Part shown: piece after piece, positions 34,096 to 42,343 of the stretch
Position numbering within the stretch: position 1 is the first letter of the stretch
Layout of the letters: the number at the start of each line of letters is the position of its first letter
Source of the DNA: Kaistella jeonii
GTDB taxonomy: Bacteria > Bacteroidota > Bacteroidia > Flavobacteriales > Weeksellaceae
DNA length: 64,000 bases
NCBI RefSeq assembly: GCF_000812865.1
Contig: NZ_JSYL01000001.1
Location: 1 to 64,000 of the forward strand
Direction: 5' to 3'
Made by a program: the position numbers and the translations under genes
The notes under the pieces: generated by a model
Database searches by the model: none
The model's input: only the letters and a program-made list of their open reading frames with translations
Told to the model about the DNA's origin: nothing

Positions 34096-35085
34096 ATGAC
34101 CATCTCAGAATATATCAAAAAAGTCCCGAAAGCAGAATTACATCTCCATATTGAAGGAAGTTTCGAACCTGAATTAATGTTCGAAATTGCCCAAAGAAAT
34201 AAGGTCGAAATTCCTTATGAAAATGTAGAAGCAGTAAAAAAAGCGTATCAATTCGGGAATTTACAAGACTTTCTAGATATTTATTACGCCGGAGCAAATG
34301 TTCTCCTTCACGAACAGGATTTTTACGATCTCACGATGGCTTATTTTAAACATTGTGTAGAAGAAAATATCGTGCATGCAGAAATCATGTTCGATCCACA
34401 AACTCATACCAAAAGGGGCGTAGAATTTTCGACGGTTATTAATGGTATTCAGCGTGCAAGAGAAGATGCAGAAAAAAATCATGGAATTTCGTCTTTATTG
34501 ATCATGAGTTATTTGCGTCATTTATCGGAAGAAGATGCGTTTGAAACTTTGCAACAGTCGCTCCCGTACAAACATTTGATCAAAATGGTTGGGTTAGATT
34601 CTTCGGAAAAAGGAAATCCACCTTCAAAATTTCAGAAAGTTTTTGAAGCCTCGGTTAAAGAAGGTTATATTCCTGTTGCTCATGCCGGCGAAGAAGGAGG
34701 TGCAGAATATATTTGGGAAGCTTTAGATTTACTAAAAGTTGCGAGAATTGATCACGGAAATAATTGTTTGACAGATCCAAAATTGGTTGAAAGATTGGTT
34801 TCAGAAAAAATGGCTTTAACGGTTTGTCCGCTTTCAAATACAGCACTGAGAAACGTAGATCACATCGATAATCATCCTTTAAAAAAGATGCTGGATTTAG
34901 GTTTAAAAGTAACCGTAAATTCAGATGATCCCGCTTATTTTGGCGGTTATTTGACTCAAAATTATCTGAGTTGTATAGAAGCTTTATATCTATCAATGGA
35001 TGAAGTAAAACAATTGGTTCGCAATTCGTTCGAATATTCTTTTTTACCGGAAGAAATAAAACAAAAATTCATCGCTCAAATTTAA
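34096..35085 (+). CDS. Adenine deaminase (adenosine deaminase superfamily)
   Basis: 329 residues. Metal ligands: AELHLHIEGS (HxH), VAHAGEEGGAEY, the catalytic glutamate in that block, RIDHGNNC and NSDDPAYFGGYLTQN. The sequence YFGGYxTxN after the SDDP aspartates, the YAGANVL ... EQDFYDLT stretch and DPQTHTKRG are features of the Pseudomonas/fungal adenine deaminase branch rather than true adenosine deaminases. It would convert adenine to hypoxanthine in purine salvage. It follows the GT117 gene by 36 bases. Confidence 0.85.
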   Translation: MTISEYIKKVPKAELHLHIEGSFEPELMFEIAQRNKVEIPYENVEAVKKAYQFGNLQDFLDIYYAGANVLLHEQDFYDLTMAYFKHCVEENIVHAEIMFDPQTHTKRGVEFSTVINGIQRAREDAEKNHGISSLLIMSYLRHLSEEDAFETLQQSLPYKHLIKMVGLDSSEKGNPPSKFQKVFEASVKEGYIPVAHAGEEGGAEYIWEALDLLKVARIDHGNNCLTDPKLVERLVSEKMALTVCPLSNTALRNVDHIDNHPLKKMLDLGLKVTVNSDDPAYFGGYLTQNYLSCIEALYLSMDEVKQLVRNSFEYSFLPEEIKQKFIAQI

Positions 35086-35095
35086 ATTTCTAATC

Positions 35096-35458
35096 TTGAA
35101 ATATTGTGCTTTATTGCGCGGTGTCAATGTAAATGGAACTTCCATGAAAATGGTTGAAGTTTGTAAAGTGTTTGCTGATGCACTACTGTGCCATGTTTCT
35201 TCAGTTTTAGCAACCGGAAATATACTTTTTTCTTCTGATAAATCTTCTTCTGAATTAAAGAAAATTTTAGAAAAAGCACTTTCAAGGCATTTTAATTATG
35301 AAGCTTTTCTATTTATTAAAACTAAAGAGGACGTTCTGGAAATTTTCAATAAAAATCCTTTCACAAAATCAGATGACTTACATATCTACGCTTTTGTTGG
35401 AAGTGAAGGAATTACCGAAATTCTTTTAGATGAATTCAAATTTTATTTTCTTAAATAA
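35096..35458 (+). CDS. DUF1697 protein, short form
   Basis: 120 residues from TTG, ten bases after the deaminase gene. KYCALLRGVNVNGTSMKMVEVCKVFADALLCHVSSVLATGNILFSS is the conserved DUF1697 N-terminus. Family members are usually about 170-185 residues; here the frame stops after LLDEFKFYFLK and the C-terminal third, with its conserved tyrosine/glycine-rich end, is missing. Either a shortened protein or a decayed gene. Function of the family unknown. Confidence 0.7.
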   Translation: MKYCALLRGVNVNGTSMKMVEVCKVFADALLCHVSSVLATGNILFSSDKSSSELKKILEKALSRHFNYEAFLFIKTKEDVLEIFNKNPFTKSDDLHIYAFVGSEGITEILLDEFKFYFLK

Positions 35459-35481
35459 TTCAGCCAAAAATTAATAGCAAA

Positions 35482-36192
35482 TTGAAAATAGTAACTTGGA
35501 ATTGTAATGGAGCATTTAGAAAAAAGTTTGAAAACATTTCAGACTTAAATGCCGATTTATATATTATTCAAGAGTGCGAAAATCCATCCGAATCTAAAGA
35601 TGTAAAATATCAGAAATGGGCAGAAAATTATATTTGGATCGGCGAAAATAAAAACAAAGGACTTGCCGTTTTCGCGAAACCAGAAATAAAGTTAGAAAAA
35701 TTAGATTGGACGAACCAATTCAACGATCATTCAGTAAAGCATTTTTTGCCTTGTAAAATCAATGGAGACTTTAACTTATTAGCGGTTTGGACTCACAAAA
35801 ATAATTCGCCCAATTTTGGATATATCGGTCAGTTATGGAAATATTTGCAAATAAATAAAAATAAATTAAAAGAATCTTTAATTATAGGTGACTTTAACAG
35901 CAATACAATTTGGGATGAATGGGACAGATGGTGGAACCATTCTGATGTTGTAAATGAATTAAAAGAACTTGGTATTGATAGTTTTTATCACCGCTTTAAA
36001 AAGGAAATTCAAGGTAAAGAAAAAAAACCAACTTTATATTTTCAAAGAAATATAACGAAGCCTTATCATATTGATTATATTTTTGGAGCTCAAAAATTTT
36101 GCGATAGATTAAAAAGCATTGAAATAGGGCAATATGATCAATGGATTAAATTAAGTGACCACATGCCAATGGTCTGTGAAATCGAATATTGA
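35482..36192 (+). CDS. Endonuclease/exonuclease/phosphatase (EEP) family protein
   Basis: 236 residues from TTG. EEP fold motifs: TWNCNGAFRKK, IIQECE, LLAVWTHK, IIGDFNSNTIWDE and the final LSDHMPMVCEIE, giving the metal-binding Asn, Glu, Asp/Asn and the catalytic Asp-His. No signal peptide, so cytoplasmic. Substrate (DNA, RNA or a phosphoester) cannot be told. AT-rich and adjacent to the shortened DUF1697 gene, so perhaps part of a small variable stretch. Confidence 0.8.
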   Translation: MKIVTWNCNGAFRKKFENISDLNADLYIIQECENPSESKDVKYQKWAENYIWIGENKNKGLAVFAKPEIKLEKLDWTNQFNDHSVKHFLPCKINGDFNLLAVWTHKNNSPNFGYIGQLWKYLQINKNKLKESLIIGDFNSNTIWDEWDRWWNHSDVVNELKELGIDSFYHRFKKEIQGKEKKPTLYFQRNITKPYHIDYIFGAQKFCDRLKSIEIGQYDQWIKLSDHMPMVCEIEY

Positions 36193-36280
36193 ATTTGAAT
36201 TATCAATCAATTAATTCCTATTATTGAAATTTTATCTTTCGCAATTTCTTTTTTATAAATTAAATAATAATAAATCAATA

Positions 36281-36340
36281 GGAACGGGCTTTAGCCCGTT
36301 TTCTTTCTTAAAGCTTCCAAGTGGCTTTAGCCAAAACTTA
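36281..36340. repeat. GGCTTTAGCC-type palindromic repeat pair
   Basis: AACGGGCT-tt-AGCCCGTT (36283-36300) is a perfect palindrome and GTGGCTTTAGCCA (36321-36333) holds a second. Both share GGCTTTAGCC-like centres. They form the typical two-hairpin intergenic repeat of flavobacteria. The T-rich run after the first could also end transcripts. Confidence 0.7.
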
Positions 36341-36406
36341 TAAAAAATTCCATCAAAAAAATCACTATTTTTGTAATTCAATCGTTTAATATTAAATAAC
36401 TCATAC

Positions 36407-37216
36407 ATGATTCAATACTTAGAAAACATACACCACAAAAATTCAAAAAATTTCTTTCTTATTGCAGGTCCTTGCATTATCGAAGGCGAAGAAATGGCTT
36501 TGAGAATTGCCGAGAAAATTGTGGAAATGACCAATAAATATGAAATCCCATACATCTTCAAAGGAAGTTTCAAAAAAGCAAATCGCAGTAGAGTAGATTC
36601 TTTCACTACCATTGGAGAAGAAAAATCTTTAGAAATTTTAAAAAAAGTAGGCGAGACTTTCGATATTCCCACAACTACGGATATTCACGAAAATGAACAC
36701 GCAGCTTTAGCAGCACGATATGTTGATGTTTTACAAATTCCTGCATTTTTAGTTCGTCAAACCGATTTACTCATCGCTGCTGCGAAAACCGGAAAATGTG
36801 TAAGTTTGAAAAAAGGACAGTTTCTTTCTCCTGAATCCATGCAGTTTGCCGTGCAAAAAGTACACGATTCGGGCAATCCAAAAACTGCGATTATCGAACG
36901 TGGAAATTCTTTCGGTTATACCGATTTGATCGTAGATTTTAGAGGAATTCCAACCATGAGAAATTATGCTCCTGTCATTTTAGATGTGACTCATTCTTTG
37001 CAACAACCAAATCAAAGTTCCGGCGTAACCGGCGGAAGACCAGAATTGATTGAAACCATCGCAAAAGCTGGAATTGCAGTTGGTGCAGATGGATTATTTA
37101 TCGAAACACATCCCGATCCAAGTGTCGCACTTTCTGATGGTGCAAATATGCTCAGACTTGACAAACTGGAAGAGCTGCTTCAAAAATTAACACGGGTGAG
37201 AGAAGCGATTCTCTAA
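36407..37216 (+). CDS. kdsA: 3-deoxy-8-phosphooctulonate synthase
   Basis: 269 residues. IAGPCIIEGEEMALRIAEKI, FKGSFKKANRSRVDSF, TTDIHE, LQIPAFLVRQTDLL, ERGNSFGYTDLIVDFRGI and EPHPDPS-type ETHPDPSVALSDG are the family motifs. It joins arabinose 5-phosphate and phosphoenolpyruvate to make KDO 8-phosphate for lipopolysaccharide. Cytoplasmic. It is followed closely by a TonB-dependent receptor gene that has its own likely promoter. Confidence 0.97.
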   Translation: MIQYLENIHHKNSKNFFLIAGPCIIEGEEMALRIAEKIVEMTNKYEIPYIFKGSFKKANRSRVDSFTTIGEEKSLEILKKVGETFDIPTTTDIHENEHAALAARYVDVLQIPAFLVRQTDLLIAAAKTGKCVSLKKGQFLSPESMQFAVQKVHDSGNPKTAIIERGNSFGYTDLIVDFRGIPTMRNYAPVILDVTHSLQQPNQSSGVTGGRPELIETIAKAGIAVGADGLFIETHPDPSVALSDGANMLRLDKLEELLQKLTRVREAIL

Positions 37217-37250
37217 TTTTTTGTTATCTTTAAAAACTAAATTCTCAGCC

Positions 37251-39680
37251 TTGAAAAAAATACTTTTACTCTTGGCGTTAATGCCAATTTTCGCATTTTC
37301 GCAAATCAATCTAAAAGTTTTAGATAACGATGGAAATCCTGTTTCTCAGGCAAATGTTTCTTATAACAATCAAAATTTTACTACTGATGACAAAGGTTTT
37401 GTAAAGATTCCAATTGCAGAATCAGAACAAATGTTATCGGTAGAAAAAGAAAATTTCAGAGGTTTTACCAAAAATATTAAAGTAAATCCTAAAGTTCAAA
37501 ACGTAAATGTTTTGTTTGCAAATGTAGAGCGGGAAAGTCAAATTGAGGAAGTTGTTTTTCAGAAAAAAGGAAAGCCAAAAGTAACCGATCTTACATCCAT
37601 AGAAATTTCTGCGAAAGAAGCGCAACAGGTTGCTTCACTTTCTGGCGGTGTTGAAGGACTTTTGAAAACTTTGCCTTCTGTGAATTCAAATGCTGAATTG
37701 TCTTCTCAATATATGGTAAGAGGAGGAAACTACGATGAAAATTTGATCTACATCAATGATATTGAGATTTATAGACCATTTTTAATTCGGAATTCTTTGC
37801 AGGAAGGTTTGAGTATTATCAATCCTGATATGGTTCAGGCGATCAATTTTTCTGCGGGTGGATTTGAAGCAAAATACGGTGATAAAATGTCTTCTGCTTT
37901 AAATATATATTACAGACAACCGACAAAATTTGAACTTTCTGGTGAAGTTAGTTTAATCGGAGCAAGACTTTCCACAGGTTTCGCTTCAAAAAATAAAAAA
38001 TTATCAGCATTGTTTTCTGGAAGATATAGAAATACCAATTTGGTCTTGAATACATTGAATGAAGACACCGATTTTAATCCGCAATACATGGATTTTCAGA
38101 CCTACATTAATTATAAGTTTAATAATAAGTGGGATGTTTCTTTCATCGGTTATGTGAGTAAAAATGATTACGAAATGATTCCGAAAGTTAAAGAAGTAGA
38201 TTTCGGATCGTTGCAAGCTCCTTTAAAACTGAGTGTTTTTTATGATGGTAAAGAAGATGATCAGTATAAAAATATGATGGGAACGGCGACCATTAATTTT
38301 AAACCAAGTGCTAAATGGAAGTTTAGTTTAGATAGTTTTGCTTACCAAAACCGCGAAAAAGAATATTACACCATCGCTTCTGCATACATGTTGCAAACTT
38401 TTGATCCAATTACCGGAGCGCCGGTTACTTCGTACGACGTCGGCGGACAAATTGATCACGCAAGAAATGATCTGATGGTAAAAACATACGGCGCACAACT
38501 TAAAACTAAATTTTCTCCAGATGTCAACACTGATTTTGAAGTAGGTTTAAAATTTGAAAAAGAAAATTTACAGGATTTTACCAACGAGTGGCAACTGATC
38601 GATTCGTTGGGTTACAGCACCCCGAGAGATTTTGTAAATCCTGGGACATTAGATGCTTCTCAACTTCGTTTGAGATTTAATATTGCAGGTGCAAATCATA
38701 TTCAACCAACAAGAATGTCAGGTTACGCACAATATTCTAAAAAATTCTTCTGGGGCGATAATCGTGTTTTTGTAAATGCCGGAGTTCGCGCTTCTCACTG
38801 GGATTTCAACAATGAAACGATCATTTCTCCAAGAGCACAATTTGCTGTAAAACCGAACTGGGAAATGGATATGTTATTCAAAGTTTCGGGTGGAATTTAT
38901 TACCAGGCGCCATTCTACAAAGAGATCAAGGATCTGGATGGTAACTTTAATCCAAACATCAAATCGCAAAGATCGATGCAGATTATCCTGGCGAATGATT
39001 ACGAATTTAAGATGGTGAATCGTCCATTTAAATTGACGACCGAACTTTACTATAAAAAAATGGATCATTTGATTCCTTATTATTTAGATAATGTAAGAAT
39101 CCGTTATTCCGGAGAAAATAATTCTGAAGGTTATGCTTACGGAATCGATACCAGATTATTTGGTGAATTTGTTCCGGGAGTTGATTCCTGGATTTCTGCC
39201 AGTTATGCACGCGTAAAAGAAAATATTGATGGAAGAGGATATATTTCGAGACCAACCGATCCAAGATTTAGATTTTCGATGTTCTACCAGGATTACATGC
39301 CGAAATTCCCGTCAATGCGTGTAAATTTAACTTTAGTTTTCGCCAACGGATTACCTTCTGGAACACCGATTTCCTTAGATGGCAATGGAAAACCAGATTT
39401 TGAAGCACCTTATAAATACCAGAGAACTTTGCCTTCTTACAAACGAGTTGACATTGGTTTGTCTAAAGTTTTCATTGATCAGAAAGACAATAAAGCAAGC
39501 GGTGCGGTTTGGAGTAAATTTAAAGAATTAACTTTAGGAGTTCAGATTTTCAACGCTTTCAATATCAGCAATACCGTTGCGAACCAATGGGTAAATGATG
39601 TTTCTACGGGTTATAATTATCCGGTTCCTGTGAGATTGACTGGAAGATTTTTTAATGTGAAGTTGGAGTTTAAACTTTAG
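37251..39680 (+). CDS. TonB-dependent outer-membrane receptor
   Basis: 809 residues from TTG 37251, which directly opens a signal peptide (KKILLLLALMPIFAFSQ). An earlier ATG-type extension of ten codons would spoil it. Next comes a carboxypeptidase-D-like regulatory domain (INLKVLDNDGNPVSQANVSYNNQ, residues 20-95), the plug (GGVEGLLKTLPSVNSNAELSSQYMVRGGNYDENLIYINDIEIYRP) and a 22-strand barrel ending in F-x-VKLEFKL. Substrate unknown. No SusD partner follows, so it is not an obvious polysaccharide system. TATCTTTA at about 37225-37232 may be its -7 element. Confidence 0.88.
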   Translation: MKKILLLLALMPIFAFSQINLKVLDNDGNPVSQANVSYNNQNFTTDDKGFVKIPIAESEQMLSVEKENFRGFTKNIKVNPKVQNVNVLFANVERESQIEEVVFQKKGKPKVTDLTSIEISAKEAQQVASLSGGVEGLLKTLPSVNSNAELSSQYMVRGGNYDENLIYINDIEIYRPFLIRNSLQEGLSIINPDMVQAINFSAGGFEAKYGDKMSSALNIYYRQPTKFELSGEVSLIGARLSTGFASKNKKLSALFSGRYRNTNLVLNTLNEDTDFNPQYMDFQTYINYKFNNKWDVSFIGYVSKNDYEMIPKVKEVDFGSLQAPLKLSVFYDGKEDDQYKNMMGTATINFKPSAKWKFSLDSFAYQNREKEYYTIASAYMLQTFDPITGAPVTSYDVGGQIDHARNDLMVKTYGAQLKTKFSPDVNTDFEVGLKFEKENLQDFTNEWQLIDSLGYSTPRDFVNPGTLDASQLRLRFNIAGANHIQPTRMSGYAQYSKKFFWGDNRVFVNAGVRASHWDFNNETIISPRAQFAVKPNWEMDMLFKVSGGIYYQAPFYKEIKDLDGNFNPNIKSQRSMQIILANDYEFKMVNRPFKLTTELYYKKMDHLIPYYLDNVRIRYSGENNSEGYAYGIDTRLFGEFVPGVDSWISASYARVKENIDGRGYISRPTDPRFRFSMFYQDYMPKFPSMRVNLTLVFANGLPSGTPISLDGNGKPDFEAPYKYQRTLPSYKRVDIGLSKVFIDQKDNKASGAVWSKFKELTLGVQIFNAFNISNTVANQWVNDVSTGYNYPVPVRLTGRFFNVKLEFKL

Positions 39681-39709
39681 AAGAGCCAAGTTTAAAATAT
39701 ATTTTCTGA

Positions 39710-40033
39710 ATGATGATAATCTGGCTACAAAAATGGTTTGAAAATCAATGTGATGGTGATTGGGAGCATGAAAATTCTTTAAAAATATAAACAATAGATA
39801 ATCCTGGCTGGAATATTGAATTTAATTTAAAAACATCTTTCGATTCTCAAAAATGGCAATTATTTGAAATATCAGAAACGAATTGGGTAGGATATAAAAT
39901 TGAAAATAATATTTTTTCTGCTTCTGGAGATTCAAGAAAATTAAATTTATTGATATTAATATTTAAAGAACTTATTGAAAAAGGGAATTTTGAAAACAAA
40001 TTTATAATTGATAAAATGAAAAATATTGGATAA
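39710..40033 (+). pseudogene. Imm53-family immunity protein, nonsense mutation
   Basis: A 107-codon frame (ATG 39710 to TAA 40031-40033) interrupted once, by TAA at 39788-39790 (codon 27). It reads IIWLQKWFENQCDGDWEHEN, then, after the stop, TIDNPGWNIEFNLKT ... ETNWVGYKIENN ... LILIFKELIEKG, which is the pattern of Imm53 (WLxxWyxxqCdgDWEH, TlDNPGW). The stop replaces what is normally a Lys or Glu codon before TIDNPGW, so one base change explains it. Imm53 proteins protect against polymorphic toxins. No toxin gene is nearby. An alternative second ATG is at 39713. Confidence 0.75.
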
Positions 40034-40070
40034 AATTTTTAATTTTCTTAATTGAATCAACTAAAAAACC

Positions 40071-40098
40071 ACAGCAATTGCTATGGTTTTAATTTTGC
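40071..40098 (+). terminator. Hairpin after the Imm53 pseudogene
   Basis: AACCACAGC-aatt-GCTATGGTT with a following T-rich run. Confidence 0.6.
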
Positions 40099-40129
40099 AG
40101 TAAATACTATTTTTTCGAAATATAAATCT

Positions 40130-40423
40130 TTAAATCTTACCGATTTTCTTTTCTCCACTTTGAGCATGAAGAACAGCAAGAATAATGATTTTATAGTCTT
40201 CAACAATGTAATAAATATGATAAGCAAATTGCCTTAACAGGATCGTTCTAACACTAAGATATTGTATTTGAAAACCATTCGGAGTATTTTGTATTTTAAT
40301 TTTTGCTTCCTCGATTCTGTCAAGAAAATCTTCTGCCAGTTTTGGATTAATTGAAAATAAATAATCTACAGCTTCTAAAATATCATGATAAACTCTCGGT
40401 CTATTTTTAATCACATAATTCAC
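40130..40423 (-). CDS. ParE/RelE-family toxin
   Basis: 97 residues. RPRVYHDILEAVDYLFSINPKLAEDFLDRIEEAKIKIQNTPNGFQIQYLSVRTILLRQFAYHIYYIVEDYKIIILAVLHAQ is a complete ParE/RelE fold, with two helices, then beta strands, and the usual final VLHA. It overlaps its upstream partner by four bases (ATGA), showing translational coupling. Family members poison gyrase or cut mRNA on the ribosome; which applies here cannot be told. Confidence 0.87.
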   Translation of the reverse strand: MNYVIKNRPRVYHDILEAVDYLFSINPKLAEDFLDRIEEAKIKIQNTPNGFQIQYLSVRTILLRQFAYHIYYIVEDYKIIILAVLHAQSGEKKIGKI

Positions 40424-40677
40424 AAGTTGTATTTTTTTCTGATGTCTTTCAGCAACTCATCAAAATTGAAGTTGGTATTCGGGTTTTTTCGATAATCTTC
40501 TAATCGTTCAGCTACAATTGCTTTATGCGCTTCAGGAATTTGAATTTCTTTATTTTCATTGAAATCTTCACTTTCAGCAATTTTAAATTTTAATTTCAAA
40601 GCTTTACCAAAAGCAATTAGTGCATCAGTTTCTTCAATAGAAGTAGGTTCGAAAATGATAATATCTTGTGTTGCCAT
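40420..40677 (-). CDS. Antitoxin of the ParE/RelE pair
   Basis: 85 residues, acidic, just upstream of and overlapping the toxin gene. The N-terminus (MATQDIIIFEPTSIEETDALIAFGKALKLKFKIAES) and the C-terminus (FNFDELLKDIRKKYNL) match the small DUF2683-like antitoxins that accompany ParE-type toxins in Bacteroidota. It would bind and neutralise the toxin through its C-terminal helix. No clear DNA-binding fold is visible. Confidence 0.8.
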   Translation of the reverse strand: MATQDIIIFEPTSIEETDALIAFGKALKLKFKIAESEDFNENKEIQIPEAHKAIVAERLEDYRKNPNTNFNFDELLKDIRKKYNL

Positions 40678-40766
40678 TTTAGTAAAAATTTAAAGTAAAT
40701 GTACAAATTAATTTTCCACAGAGATGTTCGTTATGGAAAGTCTCCGAGTTTAAACGTAAAATAAAA

Positions 40767-40794
40767 ACCCGAAACTTTAAAGTCTCGGGATTTA
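40767..40794 (-). terminator. Terminator after the GNAT/hydrolase gene
   Basis: CCCGAaACTT-taa-AGTcTCGGG palindrome flanked by A-run and T-run, downstream of the minus-strand gene ending at 40798. Confidence 0.7.
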
Positions 40795-40797
40795 TTT

Positions 40798-42315
40798 CTA
40801 TTCAGTTTCGCTGTTGTAATTGATCGTATCATACAAATCTTTTCTTCGATCGCTCATAGTTCGAACCGCGCCATAGTGATGCAATTCTTTCAATAAATTC
40901 AAATCGACATCTACAATTAAAGTAGTTTCTGTATTCGGCGTCGCTTCACCTTTTACCGCATTCGAAGGAAAAGCAAAATCAGACGGTGTGAAAACCGCGG
41001 CTTGTCCATATTGAATATCCATATTATTTACACCAGGTAAATTTCCTACACAACCTGCGATCGCTACGTAACATTCATTTTCTATCGCTCTTGCTGCCGC
41101 ACAATGACGAACTCTAATGTAAGCATTTTGAGTATCAGTTAAATAAGGAACAAACAAAATCTTCATTCCCTGATCAGCCAAAATTCTTGGTAATTCCGGG
41201 AATTCAACATCATAACAAATCACCAATCCAACTTTTCCGCAATCGGTATCGATGACTTTGATTTCGTTTCCACCTTTCATTCCGTAGAATTTCTTTTCGT
41301 TGGGCGTAATGTGAATTTTACGGTGTTCGTCGATTTTTCCGTCTCTGTGAAGCAAATAACTAATGTTGTACAAATCGTCATTTTCGATAAAAGGCATACT
41401 TCCACCGATAATATTAATGTTGTAACCGATCGCTAACTGGGATAATCTGTTTTTAATTTCCTCTGTCATTTCCGCAAGTTTGAACATACTTTCTCTTTCA
41501 CTTAAATGATTGAAAGGAGCGAGTAGAGGCGTATTGAAGAATTCCGGGAACATAATGAAATCAGATTTATAATCTGCCATCACATTGATGAAAAATTCTA
41601 CCTGCTCGAAGAAAGCATCAATATCTTTGAAATGTCGCATTTGCCATTGAACCAAACCTAAACGGATGACAGAATCCTGCATCGTATTGGGTTTTTTGCT
41701 GTAATAAATATTATTCCACTGCAATAAAACGGCGTTTTCTTCTGAATGAGAATCTTCGGGTAAATAGTTTTGTAAAACTCGAACAGGAAGGAAATTATTA
41801 GCCAGTTGAAAACTCAAAACCGGATCATAAACTTCTTTTTTTCGAACCTGCTGAATATACTGACGCGGTGTAAGTTCATGACTGTGTAAATGATAATTAG
41901 GAATTCTGCCACCGACAATAATCGATTTTAAATTGAGTTTTTCACACAATTCTTTTCTGGCATCATATAATCTTCTAGCCAAACGCAACTCCCGAAATTC
42001 TGGATCCACGAAAATCTCAATTCCGTACAAAACATTTCCCGTGTCGGAATGCGTGTTGAAGGTGTAATTACCCGTAATTTCTTTGTAGGTATGATCATCA
42101 CCGTATAATTCGTACTGCACGATCAATGAAAGACAGACAGCCGCAATTTTATCATCAACGGTAATACATATTTGTCCTTCCGGAAAAATTTTGATCAGTT
42201 TCAGAATGCTTTTCTTGGACCAGATACTTTCCGACATCGCAGGATAGGCTTTCTGCATCGTATCTCTTAGTTCATCGTAATCATCAAGAGTGAGTTTTCT
42301 AATATCTATTTGCAT
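40798..42315 (-). CDS. GNAT acetyltransferase fused to carbon-nitrogen hydrolase
   Basis: 505 residues, two domains. Residues 1-190: GNAT fold (IRKLTLDDYDELRDTMQKAYP ... VDPEFRELRLARRLYDARKELC). Residues about 220-500: nitrilase-type hydrolase with the catalytic triad Glu (FPEFFNTPLLAPF), Lys (DEHRKIHITPNEKKFYG) and Cys (KVGLVICYDVEFPELPRIL). This fused protein is widespread and probably acts on an amide or acyl-amine. Its substrate is unknown. It lies downstream of anmK with 28 bases between them on the same strand. Confidence 0.9.
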   Translation of the reverse strand: MQIDIRKLTLDDYDELRDTMQKAYPAMSESIWSKKSILKLIKIFPEGQICITVDDKIAAVCLSLIVQYELYGDDHTYKEITGNYTFNTHSDTGNVLYGIEIFVDPEFRELRLARRLYDARKELCEKLNLKSIIVGGRIPNYHLHSHELTPRQYIQQVRKKEVYDPVLSFQLANNFLPVRVLQNYLPEDSHSEENAVLLQWNNIYYSKKPNTMQDSVIRLGLVQWQMRHFKDIDAFFEQVEFFINVMADYKSDFIMFPEFFNTPLLAPFNHLSERESMFKLAEMTEEIKNRLSQLAIGYNINIIGGSMPFIENDDLYNISYLLHRDGKIDEHRKIHITPNEKKFYGMKGGNEIKVIDTDCGKVGLVICYDVEFPELPRILADQGMKILFVPYLTDTQNAYIRVRHCAAARAIENECYVAIAGCVGNLPGVNNMDIQYGQAAVFTPSDFAFPSNAVKGEATPNTETTLIVDVDLNLLKELHHYGAVRTMSDRRKDLYDTINYNSETE

Positions 42316-42343
42316 AAATTTATTTTTAAAGTTAAAAGGAAGT

